Below, piece after piece: positions 24,747-33,136 of a DNA stretch of 36,866 bases (positions are counted from its first letter, which is position 1; each line of letters starts with the position of its first letter). The notes under the pieces are model-generated. The model was not told the DNA's origin. It made no database searches and was given only the letters and a program-made list of their open reading frames with translations. The position numbers and the translations under genes were made by a program. Origin of the DNA: an uncultured Lachnospiraceae bacterium (GTDB lineage: Bacteria > Bacillota > Clostridia > Lachnospirales > Lachnospiraceae); NCBI GenBank assembly GCA_910587155.1, contig CAJULA010000030.1, positions 1 to 36,866 on the forward strand, given 5' to 3'.

Positions 24747-26000
24747 TTACTTCGCTTTTCTTGCCGGTTCCCGATGTACCACCAACGGTTCGCTCGTGCC
24801 CTCTATCACTTCCTTCGTGATCACACAGAGCTGTATCGTATCATCGGATGGTATCTGGTACATGACATCCATCAGCACATTCTCCATAATGGAGCGCAGC
24901 CCTCTGGCGCCGGTCTTTCTTTCCAGCGCTTTGCGGGCAATCTCCACAATGGCATCATCCTCAAAGCGCAGTTCCACATTGTCAAAGGAAAACAGTCTCT
25001 GATACTGCTTTACCAGCGCATTTCTGGGCTCCTTCAGAATCCGGATCAATGCCTCCTCGTCCAGCCCTTCCAATGACACATTGATCGGCACCCTGCCCAC
25101 AAATTCAGGGATCAGTCCGAATTTTACCAGATCCTGCGGTGTCACTTCCCCCAGGATCTCGCCGATCTCTTTGGTCGTCCGCTTGCCCATCTTGGCATTA
25201 AAACCAATGATCTTATGATTCAGCCGCTCTTCCACGATCTTGTCCAGACCGTCAAACGCACCGCCGCATATAAACAGGATATTGGATGTATCAATCTGAA
25301 TCAGTTCCTGATGAGGATGTTTCCTGCCGCCCTGAGGCGGTACACTGGCCACGGTGCCCTCCACAATCTTTAAAAGCGCCTGCTGTACGCCTTCACCGGA
25401 AACATCTCTGGTAATAGAAACATTCTCCCCTTTTTTCGTAATTTTATCAATTTCATCTATATAAATAATACCGTACTGAGCACGCTCCACATCATATTCC
25501 GCGGCCTGGATCAGCTTCAGCAGGATATTTTCCACATCTTCACCCACATAACCGGCCTCGGTCAGTGTGGTGGCATCGGCAATTGCAAATGGAACATTGA
25601 TAATCTTGGCAAGTGTCTGTGCCAGATAGGTCTTACCGGAACCGGTAGGGCCCACCATGAGGATATTGCTCTTCTGCAGTTCCACATCATTGAGATCTCT
25701 GGGCGCCAGCACACGCTTGTAATGATTGTAGACTGCTACCGACAATACTTTCTTTGCCGCTTCCTGACCGATAACATATTCGTCAAGGAACTCCTTGATC
25801 TCCACCGGCTTCAGGAGATTGATCTCCATCCCGTCGTCCACGGGACCCTCTTCGTACTCTTCCTCCATGATCTCTGCGCAGATATCCACACATTCGTCAC
25901 AGATATACACACCTGCCGGCCCCGCAATCAGCTTTCTGACCTGTTCCTGCGCTTTGTTACAGAAAGAGCATCTTACTTTATCGTCAGAATTTTTAGTCAT
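24747..26000 (-). CDS. clpX: ClpX unfoldase subunit of the ClpXP protease
   Basis: A 417-residue AAA+ unfoldase. The N-terminal zinc-binding domain uses C11, C14, C34 and C37. Walker A GPTGSGKT lies at 117-124, Walker B IIYIDEIDK follows, and the IGF loop that docks on ClpP is seen in HKIIGFNA. It unfolds tagged proteins and feeds them to ClpP, encoded 20 bases upstream. AAGGAG precedes the start. Length is typical. Confidence 0.97.
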   Translation of the reverse strand: MTKNSDDKVRCSFCNKAQEQVRKLIAGPAGVYICDECVDICAEIMEEEYEEGPVDDGMEINLLKPVEIKEFLDEYVIGQEAAKKVLSVAVYNHYKRVLAPRDLNDVELQKSNILMVGPTGSGKTYLAQTLAKIINVPFAIADATTLTEAGYVGEDVENILLKLIQAAEYDVERAQYGIIYIDEIDKITKKGENVSITRDVSGEGVQQALLKIVEGTVASVPPQGGRKHPHQELIQIDTSNILFICGGAFDGLDKIVEERLNHKIIGFNAKMGKRTTKEIGEILGEVTPQDLVKFGLIPEFVGRVPINVSLEGLDEEALIRILKEPRNALVKQYQRLFSFDNVELRFEDDAIVEIARKALERKTGARGLRSIMENVLMDVMYQIPSDDTIQLCVITKEVIEGTSEPLVVHREPARKAK

Positions 26001-26020
26001 TGATCCTACTATCTCCTTAA

Positions 26021-26611
26021 CTATTCTTTCGGCCGGAAGGTAAACACATTATCAATCAGGCCATATTCCTGTGCCTCCTGCGCACTCTTCCAGTTATCCC
26101 TTTCCGTATCCGCACAGATCACCTCATAAGATTGTCCCGTATTCTCCGCCAGCATCCTGTTCAGTTTTTCTTTTGTCTTTAAAATATGCTTTGCCGCGAT
26201 CTCAATCTCCGTTGCCTGTCCTTTTGTGCCGCCCAGAGGCTGATGGATCATGATTTCCGCATTGGGCAGCGCGCTCCTCTTGCCCTTCGTGCCGCCTGCC
26301 AGCAGAAATGCCCCCATGCTGGCCGCCATACCGATACAGATCGTAGCCACATCGCACTTAATATACTGCATCGTATCATAGATAGCCAGTCCCGCCGTCA
26401 CGCTGCCGCCGGGGCTGTTGATATAAAGCTGAATATCCTTTTCCGGGTCTTCCGCCTCCAGAAACAGCATCTGCGCCACCGTCAGGCTGGCCGTCACATC
26501 ATTTACTTCTTCCCCCAGAAAAATGATCCTGTCTTTTAAAAGTCTTGAATAAATATCGTAGGAACGCTCGCCCCTGCTCGTCTGTTCAATGACATAAGGT
26601 ACTAAACTCAT
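26021..26611 (-). CDS. clpP: ClpP protease subunit
   Basis: A 196-residue serine protease with catalytic S98 (GMAASMGAF), H123 (MIHQPLGG) and D172 (DTERDNW), in the positions expected from E. coli ClpP. It forms the tetradecameric chamber used by ClpX. AAGGAGG precedes the ATG. A TATAAT in the 70-base gap after tig hints at an internal promoter but lacks a proper -35 box. Confidence 0.97.
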   Translation of the reverse strand: MSLVPYVIEQTSRGERSYDIYSRLLKDRIIFLGEEVNDVTASLTVAQMLFLEAEDPEKDIQLYINSPGGSVTAGLAIYDTMQYIKCDVATICIGMAASMGAFLLAGGTKGKRSALPNAEIMIHQPLGGTKGQATEIEIAAKHILKTKEKLNRMLAENTGQSYEVICADTERDNWKSAQEAQEYGLIDNVFTFRPKE

Positions 26612-26681
26612 TCAAAATGCCTCCTTGCCGTTTTTAAGTTTATTCCCGGCAGCCGGAAATTATACCTAAACGCCCTTTCAA

Positions 26682-27974
26682 CTATGCTTCTTTTGCCTCT
26701 CTGACTACAAAATCCGCCGCTTTGGTGACAGCCAGATCATCCAGAAGCTGCTGTTTCGCTTTTTCATTGTCCCCCAGCCGCTCTTTTACCTGATCCGGTT
26801 CCATCTGATAAGCTTCCGCCATTCTGGCAATCTCTTTCTCATAATCCTCATCCGAAGCGGTGATGCCCTCCGCTGTCACGACGGCCTCCAGCACCAGTCT
26901 GGACTGAATCCGTTTCATCGCCTGCGGCTTTACCTGCTCCATCAACTTCTGCATATCCAGTCCCGTCACCTGGAAATACTGTTCCAGGGAAAGGCCCTGC
27001 ATCCGCAGTCTCTGGGAAAACTCGTCCACCACCTGTCTCTGCTGTGTCTCCAGCATGGCATCCGGGATCTCCATATCCGCATCCGCAATGATCGCATCTA
27101 CCACGGCTTCTTCTTTGGCCGCTTTTGCTTCCTGCTCTTTCTTCTCTGCCAGTTTCTTTCGGATATCTTCCTTATATTCTGCCAGTGTATCAAACTCGGA
27201 TACTTCCGCCGCAAATTCATCGTCGAGCTCCGGCAGTTCCTTTGTCTTCACTTCACGGATCACGACTTTAAAGAGCGCCTCTTTTCCCTGCAGCTCCTGC
27301 GCATGATACTCCTCCGGGAAAGTGACATTCACTTCCACTTCCTCCTCCTTATTCTTCCCGATCAGCTGCTCTTCAAACCTGGGAATGAACGCACCGGAAC
27401 CGATGGTCAGCGGATAGTTCTCTCCTTTTCCTCCTTCAAACGCCTCGCCGTCCACAAAGCCTTCAAAATCTATGGTAGCGATATCGCCATTCTCCACCGC
27501 ACGGCCTTCCACTTCGATGGTTCTGGCATTGTTCTCCTGCTCTCTGGAAAGTTCTTTTGTAATCTCTTCCTCTGTTACATCCAGCGGCTGAGCAGCCACT
27601 TTCACGCCTTTATATTTGCCCAGTCTGACTTCCGGTTTGAGTGCCACTTCCGCCGTGAAAATAAAAGGCTGTCCCGCCTCAATCTTGGTCACGGTGATCT
27701 TCGGAGAGGAGACGATCTTTTCCTCGCACTCTTCCAGTGCATTTTCATAAGCATCCGGAACCAGTTCATTCGCCGCATCTTCATAGAACACTTCTTTGCC
27801 ATACATTCTTTCAATTACATTGCGGGGCACCTTCCCTTTTCTGAATCCGGGAACATTGATTCTGTTTTTTGTCTTCTGATATACTTTCTGAATCGCCTTT
27901 TCCAGCTCCTCCGCCGAAACCTCGATTGTCAGACGTGCCATGTTATGTTCCAGTTTTTCCACCTGTAAGCTCAT
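26682..27974 (-). CDS. tig: trigger factor, ribosome-bound chaperone and prolyl isomerase
   Basis: A 430-residue trigger factor. The N-terminal ribosome-binding domain contains the signature VPGFRKGKVPRN, the middle PPIase domain lies at about residues 150-240 (GDIATIDFEGFVDGEAFEGGKGENYPLTIGSGAFIPRFEEQLIG), and a long helical C-terminal chaperone domain follows. The ATG at 27974 is preceded by GGAGG at 8 bases; a start 22 codons upstream has no such site and sits in the leader. The order tig-clpP-clpX-lon resembles the Bacillus and Clostridia arrangement of co-regulated protein quality control genes. Confidence 0.96.
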   Translation of the reverse strand: MSLQVEKLEHNMARLTIEVSAEELEKAIQKVYQKTKNRINVPGFRKGKVPRNVIERMYGKEVFYEDAANELVPDAYENALEECEEKIVSSPKITVTKIEAGQPFIFTAEVALKPEVRLGKYKGVKVAAQPLDVTEEEITKELSREQENNARTIEVEGRAVENGDIATIDFEGFVDGEAFEGGKGENYPLTIGSGAFIPRFEEQLIGKNKEEEVEVNVTFPEEYHAQELQGKEALFKVVIREVKTKELPELDDEFAAEVSEFDTLAEYKEDIRKKLAEKKEQEAKAAKEEAVVDAIIADADMEIPDAMLETQQRQVVDEFSQRLRMQGLSLEQYFQVTGLDMQKLMEQVKPQAMKRIQSRLVLEAVVTAEGITASDEDYEKEIARMAEAYQMEPDQVKERLGDNEKAKQQLLDDLAVTKAADFVVREAKEA

Positions 27975-28066
27975 GTTAGCTTCCTCCTTCATTTGCCGCA
28001 TTCTCTCTGCGCTTCCTATGATATCTTTAAAATGGGACATTCTCCCATACTCACAGTCATTTTAGA

Positions 28067-28095
28067 ATTATAGCATACGGCTTTTAAAAGCGCAA
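28067..28095 (-). promoter_or_regulatory. sigma-A promoter of tig
   Basis: On the minus strand TTGCGC (28090-28095), 17 bases, TATAAT (28067-28072), about 93 bases upstream of the tig start. The perfect 12-bp palindrome CAAGAATTCTTG (28093-28104) overlaps the outer edge of the -35 box and may be a regulator site. Confidence 0.65.
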
Positions 28096-28138
28096 GAATT
28101 CTTGAAAAACTTACCATCATAATTCATTTTTAACTGCT

Positions 28139-28145
28139 CATACTA
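28139..28145 (+). promoter_or_regulatory. candidate sigma-G -10 box for the spore protein gene
   Basis: CATACTA fits the sigma-F/G -10 pattern (CATWHTA). A poor -35 candidate (CCATCAT) lies 18 bases upstream. Forespore expression is expected for a small acid-soluble spore protein, which is why I consider it. Confidence 0.4.
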
Positions 28146-28187
28146 AAAACCAGATAAGCGCGGCAAGTACTTGGAACGAAGAAAATC

Positions 28188-28220
28188 TTCAGGATAAGTA
28201 CAAACCACACTTATCCTGAA
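28188..28220 (+). repeat. perfect 12-bp inverted repeat in the spore protein leader
   Basis: TTCAGGATAAGT (28188-28199) and ACTTATCCTGAA (28209-28220) are exact complements around a 9-base loop, 23 bases before the ribosome site. An A-rich stretch follows, so it does not terminate plus-strand transcription. It could stabilise the mRNA or bind a regulator. Confidence 0.7.
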
Positions 28221-28258
28221 ATATAAATAAGAAAAAAATCAATGGAGGTAAATGTATC

Positions 28259-28462
28259 ATGGCAAGTTCAAACAGAAGTAATAGAACAGAAGTGCCTGAA
28301 GCAAAGGCCGCTATGGATCGTTTTAAAACAGAGGTAGCATCCGAACTGGGTATCAGCTTAAAGGAAGGCTACAACGGTGATCTGACTTCCAAAGAAGCCG
28401 GCAGCATCGGCGGAGAGATGGTCCGCAGAATGATCAAGCGTCAGGAAGAACAGATGAAATAA
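28259..28462 (+). CDS. alpha/beta-type small acid-soluble spore protein
   Basis: A 67-residue DNA-binding protein that coats and protects spore DNA. The germination-protease site is visible as T24-E25-V26-A27-S28-E29, followed by the family segments LGISLKEGYNGDLTSKEAGSIGGEMVRRMI. GGAGG lies 11 bases before the ATG. The gene is monocistronic with its own terminator at 28488-28526 and is divergent from tig. It is the best evidence that the organism forms spores. Confidence 0.96.
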   Translation: MASSNRSNRTEVPEAKAAMDRFKTEVASELGISLKEGYNGDLTSKEAGSIGGEMVRRMIKRQEEQMK

Positions 28463-28487
28463 CCAGGCCGAAAGCAGCAAAGGAGGG

Positions 28488-28526
28488 GCCATACAGGGAA
28501 TACCATCCCTGTATGGCTTCTTTTTT
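28488..28526 (+). terminator. intrinsic terminator of the spore protein gene
   Basis: GCCATACAGGGA and TCCCTGTATGGC form a perfect 12-bp stem around a 6-base loop, followed by TTCTTTTTTT. It lies 25 bases after the stop. Confidence 0.92.
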
Positions 28527-28574
28527 TGGTTATATTGCTGTTTTTTACTTGTGCATTTTTGTGGAAAAATACCT

Positions 28575-28604
28575 TTGCTTTTTGTGTAATTTTTATGGTA
28601 TAAT
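28575..28604 (+). promoter_or_regulatory. promoter of the CarD-like regulator gene
   Basis: A perfect TATAAT (28599-28604) lies 18 bases after TTGCTT (28575-28580). Transcription would start near 28611, leaving a long leader of about 185 bases before the GTG start. That leader contains nested complementary segments (28660-28717) and no other gene. Confidence 0.6.
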
Positions 28605-28795
28605 AAAAATAATTTTATATTTCATTTTTCATTCGAATGATACGTTTCCATAAGCCACGCTGATGGCAGTTCGTTTGTGCGGCACTGCAAAAGCGCCGCT
28701 GCTTTCCCACTCATCAGTATACTTTCCAAACGCCCACACTGCAATACACTGTCATAAACAGTTGTTACTCATCACACATAAAAGGAGGGATTGTC

Positions 28796-29323
28796 GTGTA
28801 TGAAATCGGTGACTATGTAATCAAGGCAAATAATGGTGTCTGCCGGATTGATGATATCCTGCATCTGGATCTTCCCAATACGGACAAAAGCCGGCTCTAC
28901 TATCTGCTGATACCCATCGATAACAAGAATGCAAAACTGTATGTGCCAACGGATGCACCCGAAAATACGCTCAGAAAAGCGCTGGACGAAGAAGCTGCCT
29001 GGGAAGTCATCCATAAGATTCCGGAAGTGGAAGCCGCATGGATTACCAATGACAAACTCCGCGAACAGGCTTATAAGGAAGCAATCCACAGCTGCAGCCC
29101 CACGGCCCTGATCAGTATCATCAAAAATCTCTATCTGCGCAGAAAGCAGCGCATCGAACAGGGCAAAAAAAACACCGCTACCGACGAACGGTATTTTAAG
29201 ATAGCAGAGGACAATCTCTATTCCGAGCTGGCTTTTGCCCTGGGAAAAGAGAAGTCCGAAATGCGCCAGCTGATCGCTGATACCATTTCCCGCCATACCG
29301 TCCCCGGGGACGCGGTACTGTGA
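28796..29323 (+). CDS. CarD/CdnL-like RNA-polymerase-binding regulator
   Basis: A 175-residue protein whose N-terminal 60 residues form the CarD/TRCF RNA-polymerase-interaction domain (MYEIGDYVIKANNGVCRIDDILHL, then YYLLIPIDNKNAKLYVPTD). A helical C-terminal domain follows, with a basic segment LYLRRKQRIEQGKK. Such proteins bind the RNA polymerase beta subunit and change promoter opening. The start is GTG after AAAGGAGGG. It is followed at 17 bases by a membrane protein gene, probably in the same operon. The specific promoters it acts on are unknown. Confidence 0.85.
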   Translation: MYEIGDYVIKANNGVCRIDDILHLDLPNTDKSRLYYLLIPIDNKNAKLYVPTDAPENTLRKALDEEAAWEVIHKIPEVEAAWITNDKLREQAYKEAIHSCSPTALISIIKNLYLRRKQRIEQGKKNTATDERYFKIAEDNLYSELAFALGKEKSEMRQLIADTISRHTVPGDAVL

Positions 29324-29340
29324 CAGAGAGCTGATGATCG

Positions 29341-30795
29341 ATGAGCATGCATAAATCCGGACACCGAATCAATCTCAATGTATTGTTCTATGCCGCAGTC
29401 TTCTTATCCATCCTTACGTTCGTCCTGCTGCAGCCTTTCGGCGATCCGCCGGACGAAGTAAACCGTTATAAAGTGGCGCAGTTTATCTGTAACTACGGTA
29501 AACTGCCCACCGGAGAAGAGTTTGAAGTCGCCATCGGCGGCTATGGCGGCTCCTATGCTTTTCAGCCGCTCCTGCCTTATATGATCCAGGGTATCCTCAT
29601 GCGCCTCTTGTCGCTGTTCACCAAGCACAATCTGGCGCTGCTTCTCTGTGCCCGTATGGTAAATGCCGTCTTTGGTGTGATCATGGCCGTCTATGTGAGG
29701 AAACTGTCGCTGCTTTTATTTGACGACCGGCTGATGAGCTGGCTGTTTTGCCTGCTCGTCATGTTCCTGCCGCAGAACCTTTTCCTCCATTCCTATGTAA
29801 ATACCGACTCCATGGCCTCCATGTCAGGCGCTGTCATACTGTATGCCTGCCTGTCCGGCCTGAAATCCGGCTGGCGGAGAAAGGACTGTATCACCCTTGC
29901 CGTCGGCATTATCTGCTGTACTCTTTCCTATTATAATGCCTATGGCCTGATCGTTACCGCCATCCTGCTCTTTACACTCTCTCATCTGAAGAAAAGCAGG
30001 AAACAGAAGCTCGGATTCAGCCTGAAGCCCTTTCTGTTAAAAGGCACGCTGATCTCCGCCATTGTCATCGCCGGCGCCGGCTGGTGGTTTCTGCGCAACT
30101 ATAAGATTCATGACGGTGATTTTCTGGGACTGGCCGCAAGAAAAGCCAATGCCATCCGCACGGCGCTGCCCGAATACAGCCCTGCAACAAAAACCACCCT
30201 CGCAGACAGCGGCGTCACACTGAAAGAAATGCTCTGTTCTATGGATTTCTTTTATTTTTTATGGAACAGTTTTGTAGCCCGCTTCGGCCCCATGACCCTG
30301 CCAACCCTTCCGTTTCTGTATCTCTGGTATTACCGTATCTTCAGAATCGGATGGCTGTTTACTCTCATACCGGGCCGGATGGCCGGTACCTATGGCCCGC
30401 TCTCAAAAACCGTCGGCAGGCATCGTTCCGCCGCGGCACCCGGATGGAAGCCTCCCACGGTTTTGTTCCATCTCTCCCTGCTGCTCTCGGTTCTGATCCC
30501 CATGGGTTTGTGTATTTACTATTCCTACACAAGTGACTATCAGCCCCAGGGACGTTATATCATGCCCATGCTGATTCCTTTTATGTATTATGTAACGCTG
30601 GGCTTTCATAAATTCGCCGCCCTGCTGGAGCGATTGATCCCGCTGGGCGTCCTCCATAAATGGTATCGGCCCGTGATCTGCGGCGGCCTGATGCTCTTTT
30701 TGACAGGTGCCCTTGCCCTGACCCTGGCAGATGTGGTCATACCGCATTACCTGGGCGGCACGAATCTGTGGAATGGGGAGTGGATTGCGTTCTGA
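29341..30795 (+). CDS. GT-C-like polytopic membrane protein (DUF2142/ArnT-like)
   Basis: A 484-residue membrane protein with about ten hydrophobic helices. After the first helix comes the acidic motif GDPPDEVNRYKVAQFICNYGKLP (D35, D38, E39), the form typical of DUF2142 and ArnT-like GT-C glycosyltransferases, which use lipid-linked sugars outside the membrane. A second loop with PQGRYIMPMLIPF near residues 400-412 also fits. It probably modifies a surface glycan or wall polymer, but the sugar and acceptor are unknown. It is convergent with the polysaccharide genes on the other strand. The ribosome site is weak (AGAG), so translation may be coupled to the CarD-like gene. Confidence 0.75.
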   Translation: MSMHKSGHRINLNVLFYAAVFLSILTFVLLQPFGDPPDEVNRYKVAQFICNYGKLPTGEEFEVAIGGYGGSYAFQPLLPYMIQGILMRLLSLFTKHNLALLLCARMVNAVFGVIMAVYVRKLSLLLFDDRLMSWLFCLLVMFLPQNLFLHSYVNTDSMASMSGAVILYACLSGLKSGWRRKDCITLAVGIICCTLSYYNAYGLIVTAILLFTLSHLKKSRKQKLGFSLKPFLLKGTLISAIVIAGAGWWFLRNYKIHDGDFLGLAARKANAIRTALPEYSPATKTTLADSGVTLKEMLCSMDFFYFLWNSFVARFGPMTLPTLPFLYLWYYRIFRIGWLFTLIPGRMAGTYGPLSKTVGRHRSAAAPGWKPPTVLFHLSLLLSVLIPMGLCIYYSYTSDYQPQGRYIMPMLIPFMYYVTLGFHKFAALLERLIPLGVLHKWYRPVICGGLMLFLTGALALTLADVVIPHYLGGTNLWNGEWIAF

Positions 30796-30846
30796 ATGGT
30801 ATCATCCCTGCACGCTCTGATCCGCCTTTCAGATAGTAATTTACAT

Positions 30847-31601
30847 TCATGTCAGAAACCGGCACCCCGCATGTGTAATCATAAGCCTGTCTCTGTTTAC
30901 CATGAAATAAAGGGTACAGAGACTCTCCCCCATATATCCTATGTACCGGTCCGCCCGCTTGCCGCCGCCGGGACTGCAAAGCTGCTCCGTCCGCTCCAGT
31001 ATGGGGAAGAGCCACTGGCAATACTCCTTTAGCACATTTCTCTTTGCCAGAATCATATTGTAATTATACAGGTATGGCTGCGACAGGATCTGTGGAAATT
31101 TCATCCTGTAGTCCGGCTGTAATTCTTCCAATGCCCGCATAAGCGCTCCCCAGTCCGCGTCTTTCAGATACCTCCTGTGGTGCTCTCCCATGTCAGGCTC
31201 ATATGGCATGGGAAAAGGCAGCACAATATCCACATCATTGTCAGCAAGCCGCAGGATATCATCATCGGTCAATTCCAGTATCCTCCTGTAATGACACAGG
31301 CCGTAATATCCGTCCCGTCCGCCTGCCCACGCTTTGCTTAACCGATTCTTCCACACCCAGTAGAGCACGGTCAGTTCGCAATAGTTTCCGTTTTTCCATG
31401 AAATATGTTCCCCTTCACAGTCCAGAATATTGGCTACCCGCTCCCGGCTCAGGACAGCGCCGGCAGACCTGCCAGATACTCCGCATTGATCCCCCGCCGG
31501 GTTACAGGAAAGCACTCCACTTCGCGAACAGGATACAGATGACGGATTGACCGGTACGCGCCGAGAGCTGTGCCCTGAGCGCCAAAAATCACCAATCTCA
31601 T
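30847..31601 (-). pseudogene. DUF4422 glycosyltransferase-like gene with internal deletion and frameshift
   Basis: The ATG at 31601 overlaps the upstream stop (ATGA) and opens with MRLVIFGAQGTALGAYRSI, the usual N-terminus of a class of clostridial DUF4422 proteins. That frame ends at 31449 after 50 residues (AEYLAGLPALS). Another frame then carries the catalytic DUF4422 part (RERVANILDCEGEHISWKN, NYCELTVLYWVWKN, GYYGLCHYRR) to the natural end HAGCRFLT. From memory, intact relatives have about 100 further residues between these parts, so the gene seems to have lost a middle segment between about 31450 and 31470, with a frame change. A sequencing error alone would not remove that segment. It is the last gene of the surface-polysaccharide operon. 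Confidence 0.75.
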
Positions 31602-33136
31602 ACGTTGTCCTCTTTCTTCATTTTCCTATAAAGTTCGGAAAATACATCAAGCCGTATTATTTTTTCTTCCTGCAGATACAGGTCATAGACCAGCCCCTTT
31701 TTAATCGGCATAAAATATTGATCCGATGCCACGACAATCAGATCCGCCTCTGTATATTTCAACTCATTTGGCGGGACAACCTCTATGCCGCACCACCGGG
31801 TTCCCCATTTACTGCTGCTATTATCTGACAAGCATACAATTTCAAACGCTTTGTTGTTTTTTATATCCAGCTGATCCATATAGTGTGCGCAAATATAACC
31901 GGCGCCAAAAAATATAATTCGGATTACGTTGCTTTCCGATCCGGATATCCCTTCTTTCATGTCTGCAAGGATACGTTTCCCGCACTCCCCTGTCCCATGT
32001 GGCAGGAACTTATGCCTTGCCTTTCTGATCCGCTCCGTTACTGCGGTCAGTTTCTGCTCCCTGAAACGTTCCAGAAAATTTTTTATGTCATCACAACCGG
32101 TTCCCTGCTCATAAGAATCCGTCAGAATCTTCACGGCCCTTGTCAAGGGTTCCTCATAATCGGCGTTTTTCATATACAATACGGGAACATCCAGAAATCC
32201 GGCCTCGATCATCACCGCGCTGCGGTCAATGATAACCGCGTCGGCATGATACAGAGAAATTCTGTAATCGTCGGCATGATCCACCAATACGTTTTCCCTG
32301 TCTTTCAGCAGGCCAAACAGCTGCTTCGCCTTTTCTGATAATTTCCTGTCGATCGTATGGGAAAAAAACATCGGATGCGGCATCACCACGAAACAGAATT
32401 CCCGATACTGCTCCGTCTCTTCTGCAAATCTGATATATTCGTCTAACTCAGGGGTCACCTGCCTCTGATGGATTCCTTCATAAATAAGTTTTGGGAAATG
32501 CATCTTCCAGAGGATGATCTTTCTTCCCGCCGCGGCGCGCTTCAGGGCAGGGGCCGTGATTCTTTCCCGGTGAGACAGGGAATCAAACTTGGGAATGCCC
32601 ACCGCTCTTACCGCATGTCTGTTTGGACAGTATTTGATGTAATCCTCGCGCATGGCATCTGAAAAGGTATAGATACGCCAGGCATTTCTGACGACAAGCG
32701 TATGAAAATGGTTCCACCTTGCATCCTGCGTATCGGCAATTTCAATCCCGTAGGGAATATACACAATCCGGATTCCCATTTCCCTCAAATGCCAGGAAAG
32801 CGCATCCGGATTCCGATAGGCGACATCGTATGGCGGCTGATACAACGCCGCATGCGGATTAAAATTTCTGAGGGCGTATTCGCTGTAAACTTCAAAGGGA
32901 ATCCCTCTCTCCAATAAAAAACCGTCCGATCCCACAACCTGAACTGTCTCTACGGAAGTTTCCCTGACATAAAAAATGCGTACATCCACCCCTGCATCCT
33001 CGGTGCATGCCTCATAAAAGCTTTCTATCGTCGGCCAGTAAGAAGCTACCTGATACATAATTGCAATTCTGATTTTCTCTCCGTCACCGCAACTGACATA
33101 CTTATGTTTCCACAACCCAAACGGCATTTCTAACAT
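31598..33136 (-). CDS. CDP-glycerol glycerophosphotransferase-like protein fused to a Rossmann domain
   Basis: A 512-residue protein in two parts. Residues about 20-390 look like a TagB/TagF-type transferase (IRIAIMYQVASYWPTIESFYEACTED, then VVMPHPMFFSH, SLYHADAVIIDRSAVMIEAGFLDVPVLYM), which adds glycerol phosphate or a related unit to a surface polymer. Residues about 410-500 form a nucleotide-binding-like fold (IRIIFFGAGYICAHYMDQL, DADLIVVASD-like strand) similar to domains found at the ends of other clostridial polysaccharide proteins. The ATG at 33136 overlaps gmhA by 7 bases; a second ATG three codons on has the better spacing to AAAGGA. Exact substrate is unknown. Confidence 0.75.
   Translation of the reverse strand: MLEMPFGLWKHKYVSCGDGEKIRIAIMYQVASYWPTIESFYEACTEDAGVDVRIFYVRETSVETVQVVGSDGFLLERGIPFEVYSEYALRNFNPHAALYQPPYDVAYRNPDALSWHLREMGIRIVYIPYGIEIADTQDARWNHFHTLVVRNAWRIYTFSDAMREDYIKYCPNRHAVRAVGIPKFDSLSHRERITAPALKRAAAGRKIILWKMHFPKLIYEGIHQRQVTPELDEYIRFAEETEQYREFCFVVMPHPMFFSHTIDRKLSEKAKQLFGLLKDRENVLVDHADDYRISLYHADAVIIDRSAVMIEAGFLDVPVLYMKNADYEEPLTRAVKILTDSYEQGTGCDDIKNFLERFREQKLTAVTERIRKARHKFLPHGTGECGKRILADMKEGISGSESNVIRIIFFGAGYICAHYMDQLDIKNNKAFEIVCLSDNSSSKWGTRWCGIEVVPPNELKYTEADLIVVASDQYFMPIKKGLVYDLYLQEEKIIRLDVFSELYRKMKKEDNV

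Noticed and set aside
26612..26681. Promoter for clpP in the tig-clpP gap
   Set aside because: A TATAAT is present, but the nearest -35-like TTGAAA is only 11 bases away, so I do not list it as a promoter.
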